Shown: in pieces, positions 28,756 through 40,079 of the stretch | Layout of the letters: each line of letters begins with the position of its first letter | How positions within the stretch are numbered: position 1 is the first letter of the stretch | Assembly (NCBI GenBank): GCA_021777765.1 | Contig: JAJYDF010000002.1 | Coordinates: 62,001-126,000 of the forward strand | Direction: 5' to 3' | Length of the DNA: 64,000 bases | DNA from: Pseudomonadota bacterium | GTDB taxonomy: Bacteria; Pseudomonadota; Gammaproteobacteria; DASZBR01 | Made by a program: the position numbers and the translations under genes | The notes under the pieces: model-generated | The model's input: the letters and a program-made list of their open reading frames with translations, nothing else | What the model was told of the DNA's origin: nothing | Databases searched by the model: none

Positions 28756-29421
28756 ATGATCATTCCCAATAGTCAAAAAGGATTATTTATCACTCTCGAG
28801 GGTATCGAAGGGGTTGGTAAATCCACTTGTCTTAAATTTATTCAAAGTTATTTAAAACGAAAACAAATTCCTCATATTACCACTCGTGAACCTGGTGGCA
28901 CTCCCTTTGCAGAAGCAATTCGTAAATTACTGTTGTCCTCATATCAAGAAATTGTGTGTAACGATGCTGAATTATTATTATTTTTTGCAGGCCGTGCACA
29001 ACACATTGCCAATATCATTTTACCTGCATTAAATGAAGGAAAATGGGTTATCTGTGATCGATTTACTGATGCAAGTTATGCTTATCAATGTGGCGGTAGA
29101 GGCATCCCTAAAGAAAGAATTGCTTTCTTAGAACAATGGGTACAAGGTGACTTGCGCCCTGATATGACATTATTATTTGATGCCCCAGTGCAAACCGCAT
29201 TATCTAGAATCACCAAACGAGGTAAACCCGATAGAATTGAAACTGAAAAAAAACATTTTTTTACCAGAGTAAGAAACTGTTATTTAGAACTCGCCAAAGA
29301 ACAACCTGCACGTTTTAGAATTATTAATGCATCGCGACCATTAACGGTTGTAAAACAAGAATTAAGAAATATTATTGATCATGCAATAACACAACAAATG
29401 AAGTCTGAAAACACCTTGTAA
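28756..29421 (+). CDS. tmk: Thymidylate kinase
   Basis: Phosphorylates dTMP to dTDP for DNA synthesis. A 221-aa protein with P-loop GIEGVGKS at residues 16-23, the DR(Y/F) motif 'VICDRFTDASYAYQ' near residue 97 and the LID segment 'RGKPDRIETE' near 155. Full length. Members of this family commonly neighbour holB and tatD, as here, although an SDR gene has been inserted between tmk and holB. Confidence 0.95.
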   Translation: MIIPNSQKGLFITLEGIEGVGKSTCLKFIQSYLKRKQIPHITTREPGGTPFAEAIRKLLLSSYQEIVCNDAELLLFFAGRAQHIANIILPALNEGKWVICDRFTDASYAYQCGGRGIPKERIAFLEQWVQGDLRPDMTLLFDAPVQTALSRITKRGKPDRIETEKKHFFTRVRNCYLELAKEQPARFRIINASRPLTVVKQELRNIIDHAITQQMKSENTL

Positions 29422-29492
29422 TTTGTAAAATAGTATGTTCATAAATTGCAATCATTAGTATCTATTTTCTTAATTCAACAAAGGAAATAATC

Positions 29493-30185
29493 ATGCCCAC
29501 AGCTCTTATCACAGGTGCTAACCGCGGTTTAGGTTTTGAATTTTGTAAACAATTCCTGAATAAAAAATATCAAGTTTATGCTTGTTGTCGCAATATAAAT
29601 AACGCAACAGAATTACAAAAATTAAAATCCATATCTCACAACCAATTAGAGATTATCCCATTAGATGTTGAAGCAGAAGAAAGCATTAACTTGTTAAATA
29701 ATCACATAAAACATCAACCCATCGATATTTTAATTAATAATGCAGGGATATTTACCGATTATGAATCTGATAATCATTTAATTGCTAAAACGTGGCAAAA
29801 GTTTTTCATGATAAATAGCATTGCGCCCTATTTAATTACACAAAAATTATTAGAAAACTGCCGAGCAAGTGATCAGAAAAAAATCATTAATATTACCAGC
29901 GGATTAGGCAGTATCAAGCAAAATACTGAGGGGGGGTATGATCCTTACCGTGCCAGCAAGGCAGCGCTCAACGCTATTACCAAATCACTCGCTATAGAAA
30001 ATAGTTCTAATAATATAATTGTTATAGCAATGTCACCAGGTTGGGTTAGAACAGATATGGGAGGAGCTGGCGCACCTTTATCTCCAGAAGAAGCTGTTTC
30101 AGGAATAATAAAACAAATCGATAAATTAACTGCAGAAGATACTGGAAAATTTTATTCATATGATGGTAGAGAATTACCTTGGTAA
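29493..30185 (+). CDS. Short-chain dehydrogenase/reductase
   Basis: A 230-aa classical SDR. The cofactor loop 'ITGANRGLGFEF' is at residues 6-17, 'ILINNAGIF' near 80-88, the catalytic tyrosine and lysine are Y152 and K156 (YRASK), and 'MSPGWVRTDMGG' follows at about 180. It resembles the CsgA/sniffer-like group of small SDRs. Substrate unknown. It stands between tmk and holB, where most relatives have no such gene. Confidence 0.88.
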   Translation: MPTALITGANRGLGFEFCKQFLNKKYQVYACCRNINNATELQKLKSISHNQLEIIPLDVEAEESINLLNNHIKHQPIDILINNAGIFTDYESDNHLIAKTWQKFFMINSIAPYLITQKLLENCRASDQKKIINITSGLGSIKQNTEGGYDPYRASKAALNAITKSLAIENSSNNIIVIAMSPGWVRTDMGGAGAPLSPEEAVSGIIKQIDKLTAEDTGKFYSYDGRELPW

Positions 30186-30352
30186 TTTAATTGCATTACT
30201 CATCCATAAATTACTGTAATTTTGGGAGCTCTCCTATGAAGATTAATTTACATTAAAAAATGCATTTATAATTCATAATCTCTTGGCGCTAGCATTCAAA
30301 GCATAATTACATAATAATGTGAGCCTCCTTTAATAAAACATGATTACACATT

Positions 30353-31369
30353 ATGACAAACCACACTCACACACCATTCCCCTGGCAAAACGAACAATGG
30401 CAGTATTTGCAAAAGCGTTTACAGCAACGTTGTTTACCGCATGCGTTATTGTTGAGCGGTGTACCTGGTGTTGGCAAAGCTGAATTTGCGCAGGCTTTTA
30501 TTCAATCATTATTATGTCAACAACGAAATGAGCACGGTTTTGGTTGTGGTCAGTGTGATGCATGCACTTGGTTTATTGCGGGAACACATCCTGATTTTTT
30601 AATGGTGCAGCCAGAAGAAAATAGCGCAACAATTAAAATTGATGCCATTCGTATTTTAATTGATCGCCTTTCACAAGCTGCTCATCAGGGAGGATATAAA
30701 ATTGCATTAATAACTCCAGCTGAAGCAATGCCTATTGCAGCAACAAATGCGTTATTAAAAATATTAGAAGAACCTACACCTCAAACTATTTTGATATTAA
30801 TTAGCCATCAGCCCAAAATAATTGCTGCTACGATACGCAGCCGTTGTCAAAATATTTTATTTACTTCTCCCAATATTAATGTTTCTGCACCATGGTTGAG
30901 TAAGGAATTAAACATTACTCTACAAGATGCAACCGTATTACTTGCAAAAGCAGATGGCGCACCACTCATTGCAAAATATTTACAACAAAATGTACAACTG
31001 CAAGATCAACAACACATGTTATTGCAACTTGAACAAATACTGGCAAAAAAAGTGACACCATTGGATGTTGCAAATAAATTGGCAGATAAAGCTTTAATGG
31101 ATATTTTAAATTGTTGGCAAATTTGGCTTGCTCAACTACTACAATATCAACTAGGCGTTAACCGCAATACTCAGGTTGATTCATTAGAATCAAATACATT
31201 GAAAAAAATAGCTAACCATTTAAATGGTAAATCTATTTATTACTTTTATGATAAAGTAAATATTTTACGTCAACAATTATTAACAAAATATAATCCTAAC
31301 CCATTATTGGCCTTGGAGGATTTACTTTGTAGTTGGGCAAATCTAAACAGTAATAGCGGACAATTTTAA
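30353..31369 (+). CDS. holB: DNA polymerase III subunit delta'
   Basis: Clamp-loader subunit that, with delta and tau/gamma, loads the beta clamp. A 338-aa AAA+ protein with P-loop-like GVPGVGKAE at residues 36-44 and the zinc module with four cysteines in 'LLCQQRN...CGQCDAC' (about 56-76). 'ATNALLKILEEPTPQTILILIS' near 132 is the conserved sensor region, and 'TIRSRCQNI' follows. As usual for delta', ATP hydrolysis residues are degenerate. It lies upstream of tatD, the typical arrangement minus pilZ. Confidence 0.93.
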   Translation: MTNHTHTPFPWQNEQWQYLQKRLQQRCLPHALLLSGVPGVGKAEFAQAFIQSLLCQQRNEHGFGCGQCDACTWFIAGTHPDFLMVQPEENSATIKIDAIRILIDRLSQAAHQGGYKIALITPAEAMPIAATNALLKILEEPTPQTILILISHQPKIIAATIRSRCQNILFTSPNINVSAPWLSKELNITLQDATVLLAKADGAPLIAKYLQQNVQLQDQQHMLLQLEQILAKKVTPLDVANKLADKALMDILNCWQIWLAQLLQYQLGVNRNTQVDSLESNTLKKIANHLNGKSIYYFYDKVNILRQQLLTKYNPNPLLALEDLLCSWANLNSNSGQF

Positions 31370-31436
31370 TATTTTAGGCTAAAATGAAGTTTTTATATTA
31401 ATACTGCACATTATTAATTGTGTTATTTTTTAAAAC

Positions 31437-31480
31437 ACCCTCATCCGCCTTCGGCATATTCTCCCGCAAGCGGGAGAAGG
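31437..31480. repeat. REP-like unit between holB and tatD
   Basis: A single unit of the CCTTCTCCC family in inverse orientation: ACCCTCATCCGCCTTCGGCA at 31437-31456, then a CTCCCGCAAGCGGGAG hairpin ending at 31478 and AAGG. The same modules recur at 32353-32476, 36361-36480, 52261-52287 and 54561-54606. Confidence 0.85.
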
Positions 31481-31543
31481 AATAATACAAAAACATCATT
31501 AGTGAAATTCAGCAGTATAGTACAAAACCTCTAAGGAAAAAAA

Positions 31544-32317
31544 ATGTTAGTTGATTCACATTGTCATTTAGACAGATTAGATCTCACCAACCATGATGGC
31601 AATTTATCTTCAGTATTAGCCGCTGCGAAAAAAGTGGGTGTCAACCATATATTGTGTGTTTCTATCGATAAAGAAAATGCATCACAAGTAGTAGAAATTG
31701 CAGAAAATTACCCTGATGTGAGCGCATCAGTGGGTGTTCATCCAAACGAAGAAGCTGATCTCGACTTCACTTATAATGAATTAATTACAAAAGCAGCACA
31801 TAAACGTGTAGTTGCTATAGGAGAGACTGGCTTAGATTATTATCGCAGTACAGGTGATTTAACTTGGCAAAAAGAGCGTTTTCGCCGGCATATCCGCGCA
31901 GCCAAACAAACTCAGAAACCATTAATTGTTCATACACGCGATGCGCGTGAAGATACACTACGCATTTTACGTGAAGAAAAAGCAGACGAAGTGGGCGGTG
32001 TATTACATTGTTTTACTGAAAATTGGGAAATGGCACAACAAGCGATCGCGCTCAATTTTTATATTTCATTTTCTGGTATTATTACGTTTCAAAATGCCAC
32101 AGAATTACGCGAAGTTGCAAAACGGGTGCCAATGAATAAATTATTGATAGAAACGGATGCACCTTATTTAGCACCTGTTCCTTATCGTGGCAAACCTAAT
32201 GAACCTGCTTATGTTTATCATGTGGCAGTTGCATTAGCGCAATTACACCAGGTTACATTAGAAGAAATGGCAAAAAATACTACGGAGAATTTTTTTAATT
32301 TATTTAAGTGTAGATAA
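31544..32317 (+). CDS. tatD: TatD family metal-dependent deoxyribonuclease
   Basis: A 257-aa TIM-barrel metal-dependent hydrolase of the TatD/YcfH family, implicated in 3'-5' DNA processing and repair. Metal ligands are visible in 'DSHCHLDRLD' (residues 4-13), 'AIGETGLDYYR' near 90, 'PLIVHTRDA' near 127, 'GVLHCFTE' near 152 and 'IETDAPYLAP' near 203. Normal length. It lies downstream of holB, as is common (the YcfH position). Confidence 0.93.
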   Translation: MLVDSHCHLDRLDLTNHDGNLSSVLAAAKKVGVNHILCVSIDKENASQVVEIAENYPDVSASVGVHPNEEADLDFTYNELITKAAHKRVVAIGETGLDYYRSTGDLTWQKERFRRHIRAAKQTQKPLIVHTRDAREDTLRILREEKADEVGGVLHCFTENWEMAQQAIALNFYISFSGIITFQNATELREVAKRVPMNKLLIETDAPYLAPVPYRGKPNEPAYVYHVAVALAQLHQVTLEEMAKNTTENFFNLFKCR

Positions 32318-32352
32318 GCTCTGCGCACGACATAAAATAATTTAATGCATTT

Positions 32353-32476
32353 TTTCCTTCTCCCACTTGTGGGAGAAGGTGCCGAAGGCGGATGAGGGTA
32401 ATCAAAATTAGTATCGATAATCTTTTTAAACCACCCTCATCCGTCACTTCGTGACACCTTCTCCCGCAAGCGGGGG
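32353..32476. repeat. Paired REP-like units (BIME-like) between tatD and the PMT-type gene
   Basis: Two units in head-to-head orientation. The first, 32355-32399, reads CCTTCTCCCACTTGTGGGAGAAGG and then GCCGAAGGCGGATGAGGGT. The second, 32433-32480, is ACCCTCATCC, a GTCACTTCGTGAC stem and CCTTCTCCCGCAAGCGGGGGAAGG. In the second unit the GCCTTCGGC stem is replaced by GTCACTTCGTGAC, keeping the hairpin with changed bases, which argues that structure rather than sequence is preserved. Confidence 0.88.
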
Positions 32477-32551
32477 AAGGAAAAATAAATCAGAATTAAT
32501 TTTTATCGTATGCAAATTATCAATAGGGATAATTAATTTAAAGGGAATTAT

Positions 32552-34381
32552 ATGATCAAAAATTATTTTACTGCGCCAACTTTGTTAGCTCCTGAAAGTA
32601 ATCGTCTCGCAACCATTCACTATATTATTCTTGCTATTTTACTGATATTTGCCTGTTACTATGGCATGTCTACTTACGCTATATACGATATGAAAGAAGG
32701 CATTTTCGCTGAAGTCGCACGCGAAATGGTGGCAACCAATTCCTATCTCATACCGCATCTCAATTTCGTACCTTTTTTGCAAAAACCACCGCTTTTTTAT
32801 TGGTTAACTGCGCTCTGCTACCACTTCTTTGGTGTCAATGAATTTGCTACAAGACTTATTCCCAGCACTGCTACTGCGCTCGTAGGATTGCTGGTATTAT
32901 TTTTTGGTAAAAAAATTGATGAATTACGCGCAGGATGGTTGACCGCGGTCATTTTATTTTCAAGCGTAGGATTTACATTTATTGGTAGAATTGTTTCTCC
33001 ACAAATATTATCAACCTTTTTTATCAGCGCTTCATTATTTTTTTATTATATTTGGTACGCTAAAAATATTACACCTTACTTAATTTATTCTTATTTATGT
33101 TTAGGTTTGGCCGTTTTAACAGATGGTCTATTTCCATTACTTTTAGTACCGACAATCGGCTTATTGTTCACTTTGCTAACAAAATCAGATCGGAAATTAT
33201 TTAAACAATTATTCAATAAAACAGGCATTTTAATTTTATTAATAGTTACTTTGCCTTGGTTTCTGCTTGCGACACTCTTTCAACCTGGTTTTGTCATCGA
33301 ATATTTTATCAATGAACAATTATTAAATATATTTAGTCATCATACATCAGCCATATCACATCCTGCGCCGGGTTATTATTATCTCCCCTGGATTATCGCC
33401 TATTTATTACCTTGGAGTTTATTTCTTCCTGCATTATTTCGTTTTCCACAACGAATGACAGTTCATTTTGATCCATTAAAATTATTTTTATGGCTTTGGT
33501 TTATTGTGGCTTTTGTATTTTTATCTCTCTCATACTCAAAAAATTATGCCTATATGATAGTCGCTGCTCCACCTTTAGCATTTTTAATAGGCCTTAAAAT
33601 AGAAGAATATTTGACTCTCGATAAAGGGAGAATGTTATCTATTGTCTATATCACATTTTTAGCACTAGAAATTATTGCGCTGATTATTTTCCTCATTTTT
33701 TTTAGCGCTGGAAATCAACCATGGACGTCAGGATTTTTATTACCGCAATTAACCATTCCTGCAATAGTCCAATTAATAGTTGCTATCGCCTATCTTGTAG
33801 GAGGCGTTTATATTCTCAAACGCAAACAAGAAAAACCCTTTATAGCTTACTTGCTGATTGCGTCACTCATAATTCCTTTAAGCTTATTAGCTAATTTTGT
33901 AAGAGAACGTGCTGTCACAAAATTTTCACAAGTTGCTATTGGACAATACGTCAATTATGGATATGAACAATTGCCTATTTTTCTTTATCAAGATTATGAA
34001 AGAGTATCTTCTTTACCATTTTACGCACAACAACATATTGCCATGATTGATAGCAAAGATTATTTACTGCAATTTGGACAATCCAGGCCTGAAGCAAAAG
34101 ATTGGTTTTTAACATTGGATGATTTTTTGAAAAAAGCAAAAACAGAATCAGTTTTTGTTGTAGTAAGAAATGTTAAATTAAATGAATTCCTAAACTATGC
34201 AAAATCACTCAATTTTTGTACAATAATGCGTAATGGTGATGTCATTTTATTAAGCAATTCCCCTGAAGATTGTAAAGTCGCGCAACAACAGCTCGAAAAT
34301 ACACCTTATTGGCAAAATATCGCTAACAAAGCAAAACAAAAAGGAAAACAAATTTATGTTCCGTCAGGATATAGTTCATAA
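32552..34381 (+). CDS. ArnT/PMT-like membrane glycosyltransferase
   Basis: A 609-aa polytopic inner membrane protein of the GT-C (PMT_2/ArnT) superfamily, which transfers sugars from polyprenyl-phosphate donors to lipid A or other acceptors at the periplasmic face. The first periplasmic loop has 'YDMKEGIFAEVAREM' near residue 45, corresponding to the catalytic acidic motif of ArnT, then 'PHLNFVPFLQKPPLFYWLTA' near 69-88. About twelve hydrophobic segments fill residues 25-450, and the C-terminal 150 residues are a soluble periplasmic domain. Acceptor and sugar are not known; lipid A modification is one possibility. REP-like units flank it upstream. Confidence 0.85.
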   Translation: MIKNYFTAPTLLAPESNRLATIHYIILAILLIFACYYGMSTYAIYDMKEGIFAEVAREMVATNSYLIPHLNFVPFLQKPPLFYWLTALCYHFFGVNEFATRLIPSTATALVGLLVLFFGKKIDELRAGWLTAVILFSSVGFTFIGRIVSPQILSTFFISASLFFYYIWYAKNITPYLIYSYLCLGLAVLTDGLFPLLLVPTIGLLFTLLTKSDRKLFKQLFNKTGILILLIVTLPWFLLATLFQPGFVIEYFINEQLLNIFSHHTSAISHPAPGYYYLPWIIAYLLPWSLFLPALFRFPQRMTVHFDPLKLFLWLWFIVAFVFLSLSYSKNYAYMIVAAPPLAFLIGLKIEEYLTLDKGRMLSIVYITFLALEIIALIIFLIFFSAGNQPWTSGFLLPQLTIPAIVQLIVAIAYLVGGVYILKRKQEKPFIAYLLIASLIIPLSLLANFVRERAVTKFSQVAIGQYVNYGYEQLPIFLYQDYERVSSLPFYAQQHIAMIDSKDYLLQFGQSRPEAKDWFLTLDDFLKKAKTESVFVVVRNVKLNEFLNYAKSLNFCTIMRNGDVILLSNSPEDCKVAQQQLENTPYWQNIANKAKQKGKQIYVPSGYSS

Positions 34382-34468
34382 AGCGGGGATGATATTTCTG
34401 ATTAATTATTTAATACATCACATCTAAAATAAGGATAAATTGATAAATTAATATAAATATATCGCTCT

Positions 34469-34705
34469 ATGATAAATACACATTTCGATAAAGAATTAGA
34501 TACCAGTGGTTTACTTTGCCCGTGGCCACTTATTCATACAAAAAAAATGTTATTGTCACTTGCTGATGGTCAAATATTACGTATCATCTCGACCGATCCA
34601 AGTTCGATTTTGGATTTCAAAGTCTTTGTTGCAAAAACAAATCACACATTGATCCATAATTACGAACAAGCAGGAAAATATTATTATTTCATTAAAAAGA
34701 AATAA
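34469..34705 (+). CDS. TusA-family sulfurtransferase
   Basis: A 78-aa protein of the SirA/TusA family of persulfide sulfur carriers. The catalytic cysteine is C17 in LLCPWPLIHTKK, the CPxP motif; 'LRIISTDPSSILDFKVF' follows as the family beta-alpha element. Length is typical (75-81 aa). In E. coli TusA relays sulfur to tRNA thiolation; other family members serve different sulfur pathways, so the exact role is open. It sits just upstream of hfq. Confidence 0.88.
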   Translation: MINTHFDKELDTSGLLCPWPLIHTKKMLLSLADGQILRIISTDPSSILDFKVFVAKTNHTLIHNYEQAGKYYYFIKKK

Positions 34706-34716
34706 CGTAATTTTAC

Positions 34717-34745
34717 TTGACACATTTACATTAAAAAGTTAATTT
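34717..34745 (+). promoter_or_regulatory. Candidate sigma-70 promoter of hfq
   Basis: TTGACA at 34717-34722, a 17-base spacer, and TAATTT at 34740-34745, about 85 bases before the hfq ATG. The -35 is perfect and the -10 moderate. It would drive hfq-hflX independently of the upstream TusA-like gene. Confidence 0.5.
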
Positions 34746-34830
34746 TCAGCGTTTGTGTGTTAAGCGATTGACACCAAATAAGCGCTGTTTTGGTTTTATC
34801 GTTAATTATCATAAGCTAAGGAGAAGCAGT

Positions 34831-35088
34831 ATGTCTAAATGGCCCTCATTACAAGAGCCTTTTCTAGAAGAATTGAGTAAAGATAAAGTTCCTGTTTCAA
34901 TATATCTCGTAAACGGAATCAAACTACAAGGATATATAGAAGCATTTGATCAATTTGTTGTTCTACTTAAGAATACCGTGAGCCAAATGGTTTACAAACA
35001 TGCAATTTCAACCGTCGTTCCGACTCGCGCAGTTGAATTAGCTATGCCCAAACCTGAAACGCATGCAGAGGCCTTAACATCTGAATAA
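34831..35088 (+). CDS. hfq: RNA chaperone Hfq
   Basis: Hexameric Sm-like RNA chaperone that pairs small RNAs with mRNAs. The 85-aa product begins [15 protein letters not shown] and contains Sm1 '[23 protein letters not shown]' and Sm2 '[10 protein letters not shown]' almost identical to E. coli Hfq, with the Q/F/K/H residues that line the RNA-binding faces. The frame opens at 34753, but AAGGAGA at 34818-34824 and the family N-terminus fix the ATG at 34831. Its stop overlaps the hflX start by one base (TAATG). Confidence 0.97.
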   Translation: MSKWPSLQEPFLEELSKDKVPVSIYLVNGIKLQGYIEAFDQFVVLLKNTVSQMVYKHAISTVVPTRAVELAMPKPETHAEALTSE

Positions 35089-36347
35089 TGCAAGGTCCTT
35101 CAACAAGTGGCGAAAAAACGATACTAGTACATGTCAATGTTTTCGCCACATCCTCTCAAGAAGATTTAACTGAGTTTGAAGAGTTAGCACGATCCGCTGG
35201 CGCAAATCCCATCATTACTATCACCGTCAATTGTAAAACGCCAACCGCAAAATATTTTATAGGCAGTGGCAAAGCACAAGAAATTCAACAATTCGCGGCG
35301 GGTACGCAAGCAACTCTTATTTTATTTAATCATGAACTGAACGCTGGCCAACAACGCAATCTCGAACAATTATGTAAATGCAGAATTTTAGATCGTACCG
35401 GCTTAATATTAGATATATTTGCGCAGCGCGCGCGTACATTTGAAGGCAAATTACAAGTTGAAATTGCACAATTACAATATTTATCATCACGTCTTATCCG
35501 CGGTTGGACACATTTAGAACGCCAAAAAGGGGGTATCGGATTGAGAGGACCCGGTGAAACACAATTAGAAACAGACCGACGTTTATTACGCATCCGCCTT
35601 AAATCATTAGAAAAAAGTTTAGATAAAGTTTTAGTGCAACGTAATCAAAGTCGGCGAGCACGAATTAAAGCAGAAATACCCACATTGTCTTTAGTGGGTT
35701 ATACCAATGCGGGAAAATCAACATTATTTAATCAACTCACCGATGCTAAAACTTATGTGGCAAACCAATTATTTGCCACACTGGATCCCACTTTGCGACG
35801 CATAGAATTATCCGCTTGTGGTCCCTTAATTATTGCAGATACCGTTGGATTTATAAGACATTTACCACACGATCTGATCGCTGCATTTCGCGCAACATTA
35901 CAAGAAACACAAGAAGCATGGTTACTATTACATGTCATTGATGCGCACAATGAATTAAGAGAAGATCACATTGCACAAGTGAATCAAGTATTAGATGAAA
36001 TCGGCGCAAGTAATATTTCGCAATTACAAATTTATAACAAAATTGATCTCTTACAAGATTGTTCGCCACATCTAGAACGCGATAACCAAGGACGTCCAAT
36101 GCGTGTGTGGCTGTCGGCTGCCAGTGGTGATGGTATAAATATTTTAAAACGAGCTATTGCAGAATTAATTGGAGAATCTTTTGTCTATAAAGAGCTCACT
36201 TTAAAACCAACCCAAAGTCATTTGCGTGCTGAACTTTATAAAAAAGGCGCTGTCGTTGATGAAGCAATTGACCATGAAGGAAATTATTTATTGTCGATTA
36301 AATTGAGTAAAGCGGATTGGGATAAATTTTTAAGATTATTAAAATAA
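35088..36347 (+). CDS. hflX: Ribosome-associated GTPase HflX
   Basis: GTPase that binds and splits stalled or heat-damaged 70S ribosomes. A 419-aa protein with an N-terminal HflX domain ('GSGKAQEIQQFA', 'LILFNHELNAGQQRNLEQL'), the linker 'GGIGLRGPGETQLETDRR' near 147-164, and the GTPase domain with G1 GYTNAGKST at residues 204-212, G3 'ADTVGFI' and G4 'YNKIDLL'. Translationally coupled to hfq by TAATG. A REP-like pair follows it, before hflK. Confidence 0.96.
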   Translation: MQGPSTSGEKTILVHVNVFATSSQEDLTEFEELARSAGANPIITITVNCKTPTAKYFIGSGKAQEIQQFAAGTQATLILFNHELNAGQQRNLEQLCKCRILDRTGLILDIFAQRARTFEGKLQVEIAQLQYLSSRLIRGWTHLERQKGGIGLRGPGETQLETDRRLLRIRLKSLEKSLDKVLVQRNQSRRARIKAEIPTLSLVGYTNAGKSTLFNQLTDAKTYVANQLFATLDPTLRRIELSACGPLIIADTVGFIRHLPHDLIAAFRATLQETQEAWLLLHVIDAHNELREDHIAQVNQVLDEIGASNISQLQIYNKIDLLQDCSPHLERDNQGRPMRVWLSAASGDGINILKRAIAELIGESFVYKELTLKPTQSHLRAELYKKGAVVDEAIDHEGNYLLSIKLSKADWDKFLRLLK

Positions 36348-36360
36348 TCAAATATTTTTT

Positions 36361-36480
36361 CCTTCTCCCGCTTGCGGGAGAAGGTGCCGAAGGCGAATGA
36401 GGGTGTGTTAAATCAATTCGCAATACTTTTTAACATCCCCTCATCCGCCTTCGGCACCTTCTCCCCTTCGGGGAGAAGGA
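36361..36480. repeat. Paired REP-like units (BIME-like) between hflX and hflK
   Basis: Unit one, 36361-36404, reads CCTTCTCCCGCTTGCGGGAG, AAGGTGCCGAAGGCGAATGAGGGT. Unit two, 36437-36480, is its near-perfect inverse: CCTCATCCGCCTTCGGCACC then TTCTCCCCTTCGGGGAGAAGG. About 32 bases separate them. A run of Ts precedes and As follow, so the whole is also a possible bidirectional terminator splitting hfq-hflX from hflK-hflC-purA. Confidence 0.9.
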
Positions 36481-36589
36481 AAAAATAAGGAAAAAATTTT
36501 ACTGCATTTTTATTCCGGTTTGTTACAATTATTACTTTTGGATAAATTTTATATTTGAAAGAATTTTTTTAATTGCATCGAGGTGGTTT

Positions 36590-37809
36590 ATGGCTTGGAA
36601 TGAGCCGGGCAAAGATAGTAAAAAACCTGATCCCTGGGGTAGCGGTGGACAACAAAAAAAAGATGGCCCTCCTGATCTCGATGTTTTGCTAAAGAAATTT
36701 CAACAAAAAATCATCGCATTTTTAAAGAAAATCGGTATCACCTTTAAATCATCAACTGGACCACAAGCACCAGGTCAACACAATGTGGCGTTATACAGTA
36801 TATTAATTGTCATTTTATTACTCATCTGGGTAATTCCTGGATTTTTTATTGTTCAGCCTGCTGAAAAAGCAATTATTCTATCCTTTGGCAAATATGATAA
36901 AACACTAGATTCCGGTGTGCATTGGATTCTGCCACTGGTGCAATCGAGCTACATCGTTAATGTGCAAGAAATTGCAACATTACCTTACCAAGCACAAATG
37001 CTCACGAAAGACGAAAATATCGTATCAGTTGCTTTAACTGTGCAATATCGCATTGACGATCCGCGTGCGTATCTCTTCAATGTACAAGATCCCCAAACTA
37101 CACTAGAAGGCGCAACAGGTAGTGCATTACGTCAAATTATTGGTAACACGCCACTCGACGATATTTTGACTTCTGGGCAAGCCGTAATGATAGAACACGT
37201 CAAACAACAAGTTATAAATACCATGGCAAAATATCAAACGGGTATAGAAGTCATGGATGTCAATCTACAAAGTGCTAAACCACCAGAAGAAGTCACAGCA
37301 GCCTTTGATGATGCGATCCAAGCAAAAGAAGATGCGCAACGTTATAGCAATCAAGCCATGGCTTACAGCAATGAGCAAATTGCATTAGCACAAGGCAATG
37401 CTAAACAAATTCTTGCAGCAGCAAATGCTTATAAACAAAAAGTTATCTTGGCAGCGCAAGGTGCAACAGCACAATATTTAGCTTTATTGCCGCAATATCA
37501 ATTAGCACCTCAAGTAACACGTGATCGCTTATATTTAGATACCTTACAAAGTGTTTATGCTAATACCACTAAAATATTAATTGAACCATCCAACAATAGT
37601 GTTATCTATTTACCATGGGATAAATTAATTAATCAAAATCAAAGCCAACCATCAACCACGCAAATTCCGCTGGCGGCTACAAATACCCTTCCAGCAAATC
37701 CAGTTTCGACAAGTAGTGATAATTCGCAAGACAATACTTATTTAAATGATCGGCTTGATCGCAGCACTCAACCCGATCGAGACGGTTATCCTACGCAGGG
37801 AGATTCGTA

Positions 37810-37810
<1 letters not shown>
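36590..37810 (+). CDS. hflK: FtsH protease modulator HflK
   Basis: Inner membrane SPFH/band-7 protein that with HflC encloses FtsH and tunes its proteolysis. The 406-aa protein has a glycine/proline-rich cytoplasmic N-terminus (MAWNEPGKDSKKPDPWG), one transmembrane helix at about 68-90, and the SPFH domain ('QPAEKAIILSFGKYDKTLDSGVHWILP' region) to about residue 270, followed by a helical part. The C-terminus is a disordered S/T/N-rich tail. It overlaps hflC by one base in TAATG. Confidence 0.95.
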
Positions 37811-40013
<2,203 letters not shown>

Positions 40014-40079
40014 TTAATTTGTTTCGATAAAAAAAGTATGTGCTATAATTTTATAATTTAATTAGAAGGGTCATCAAGA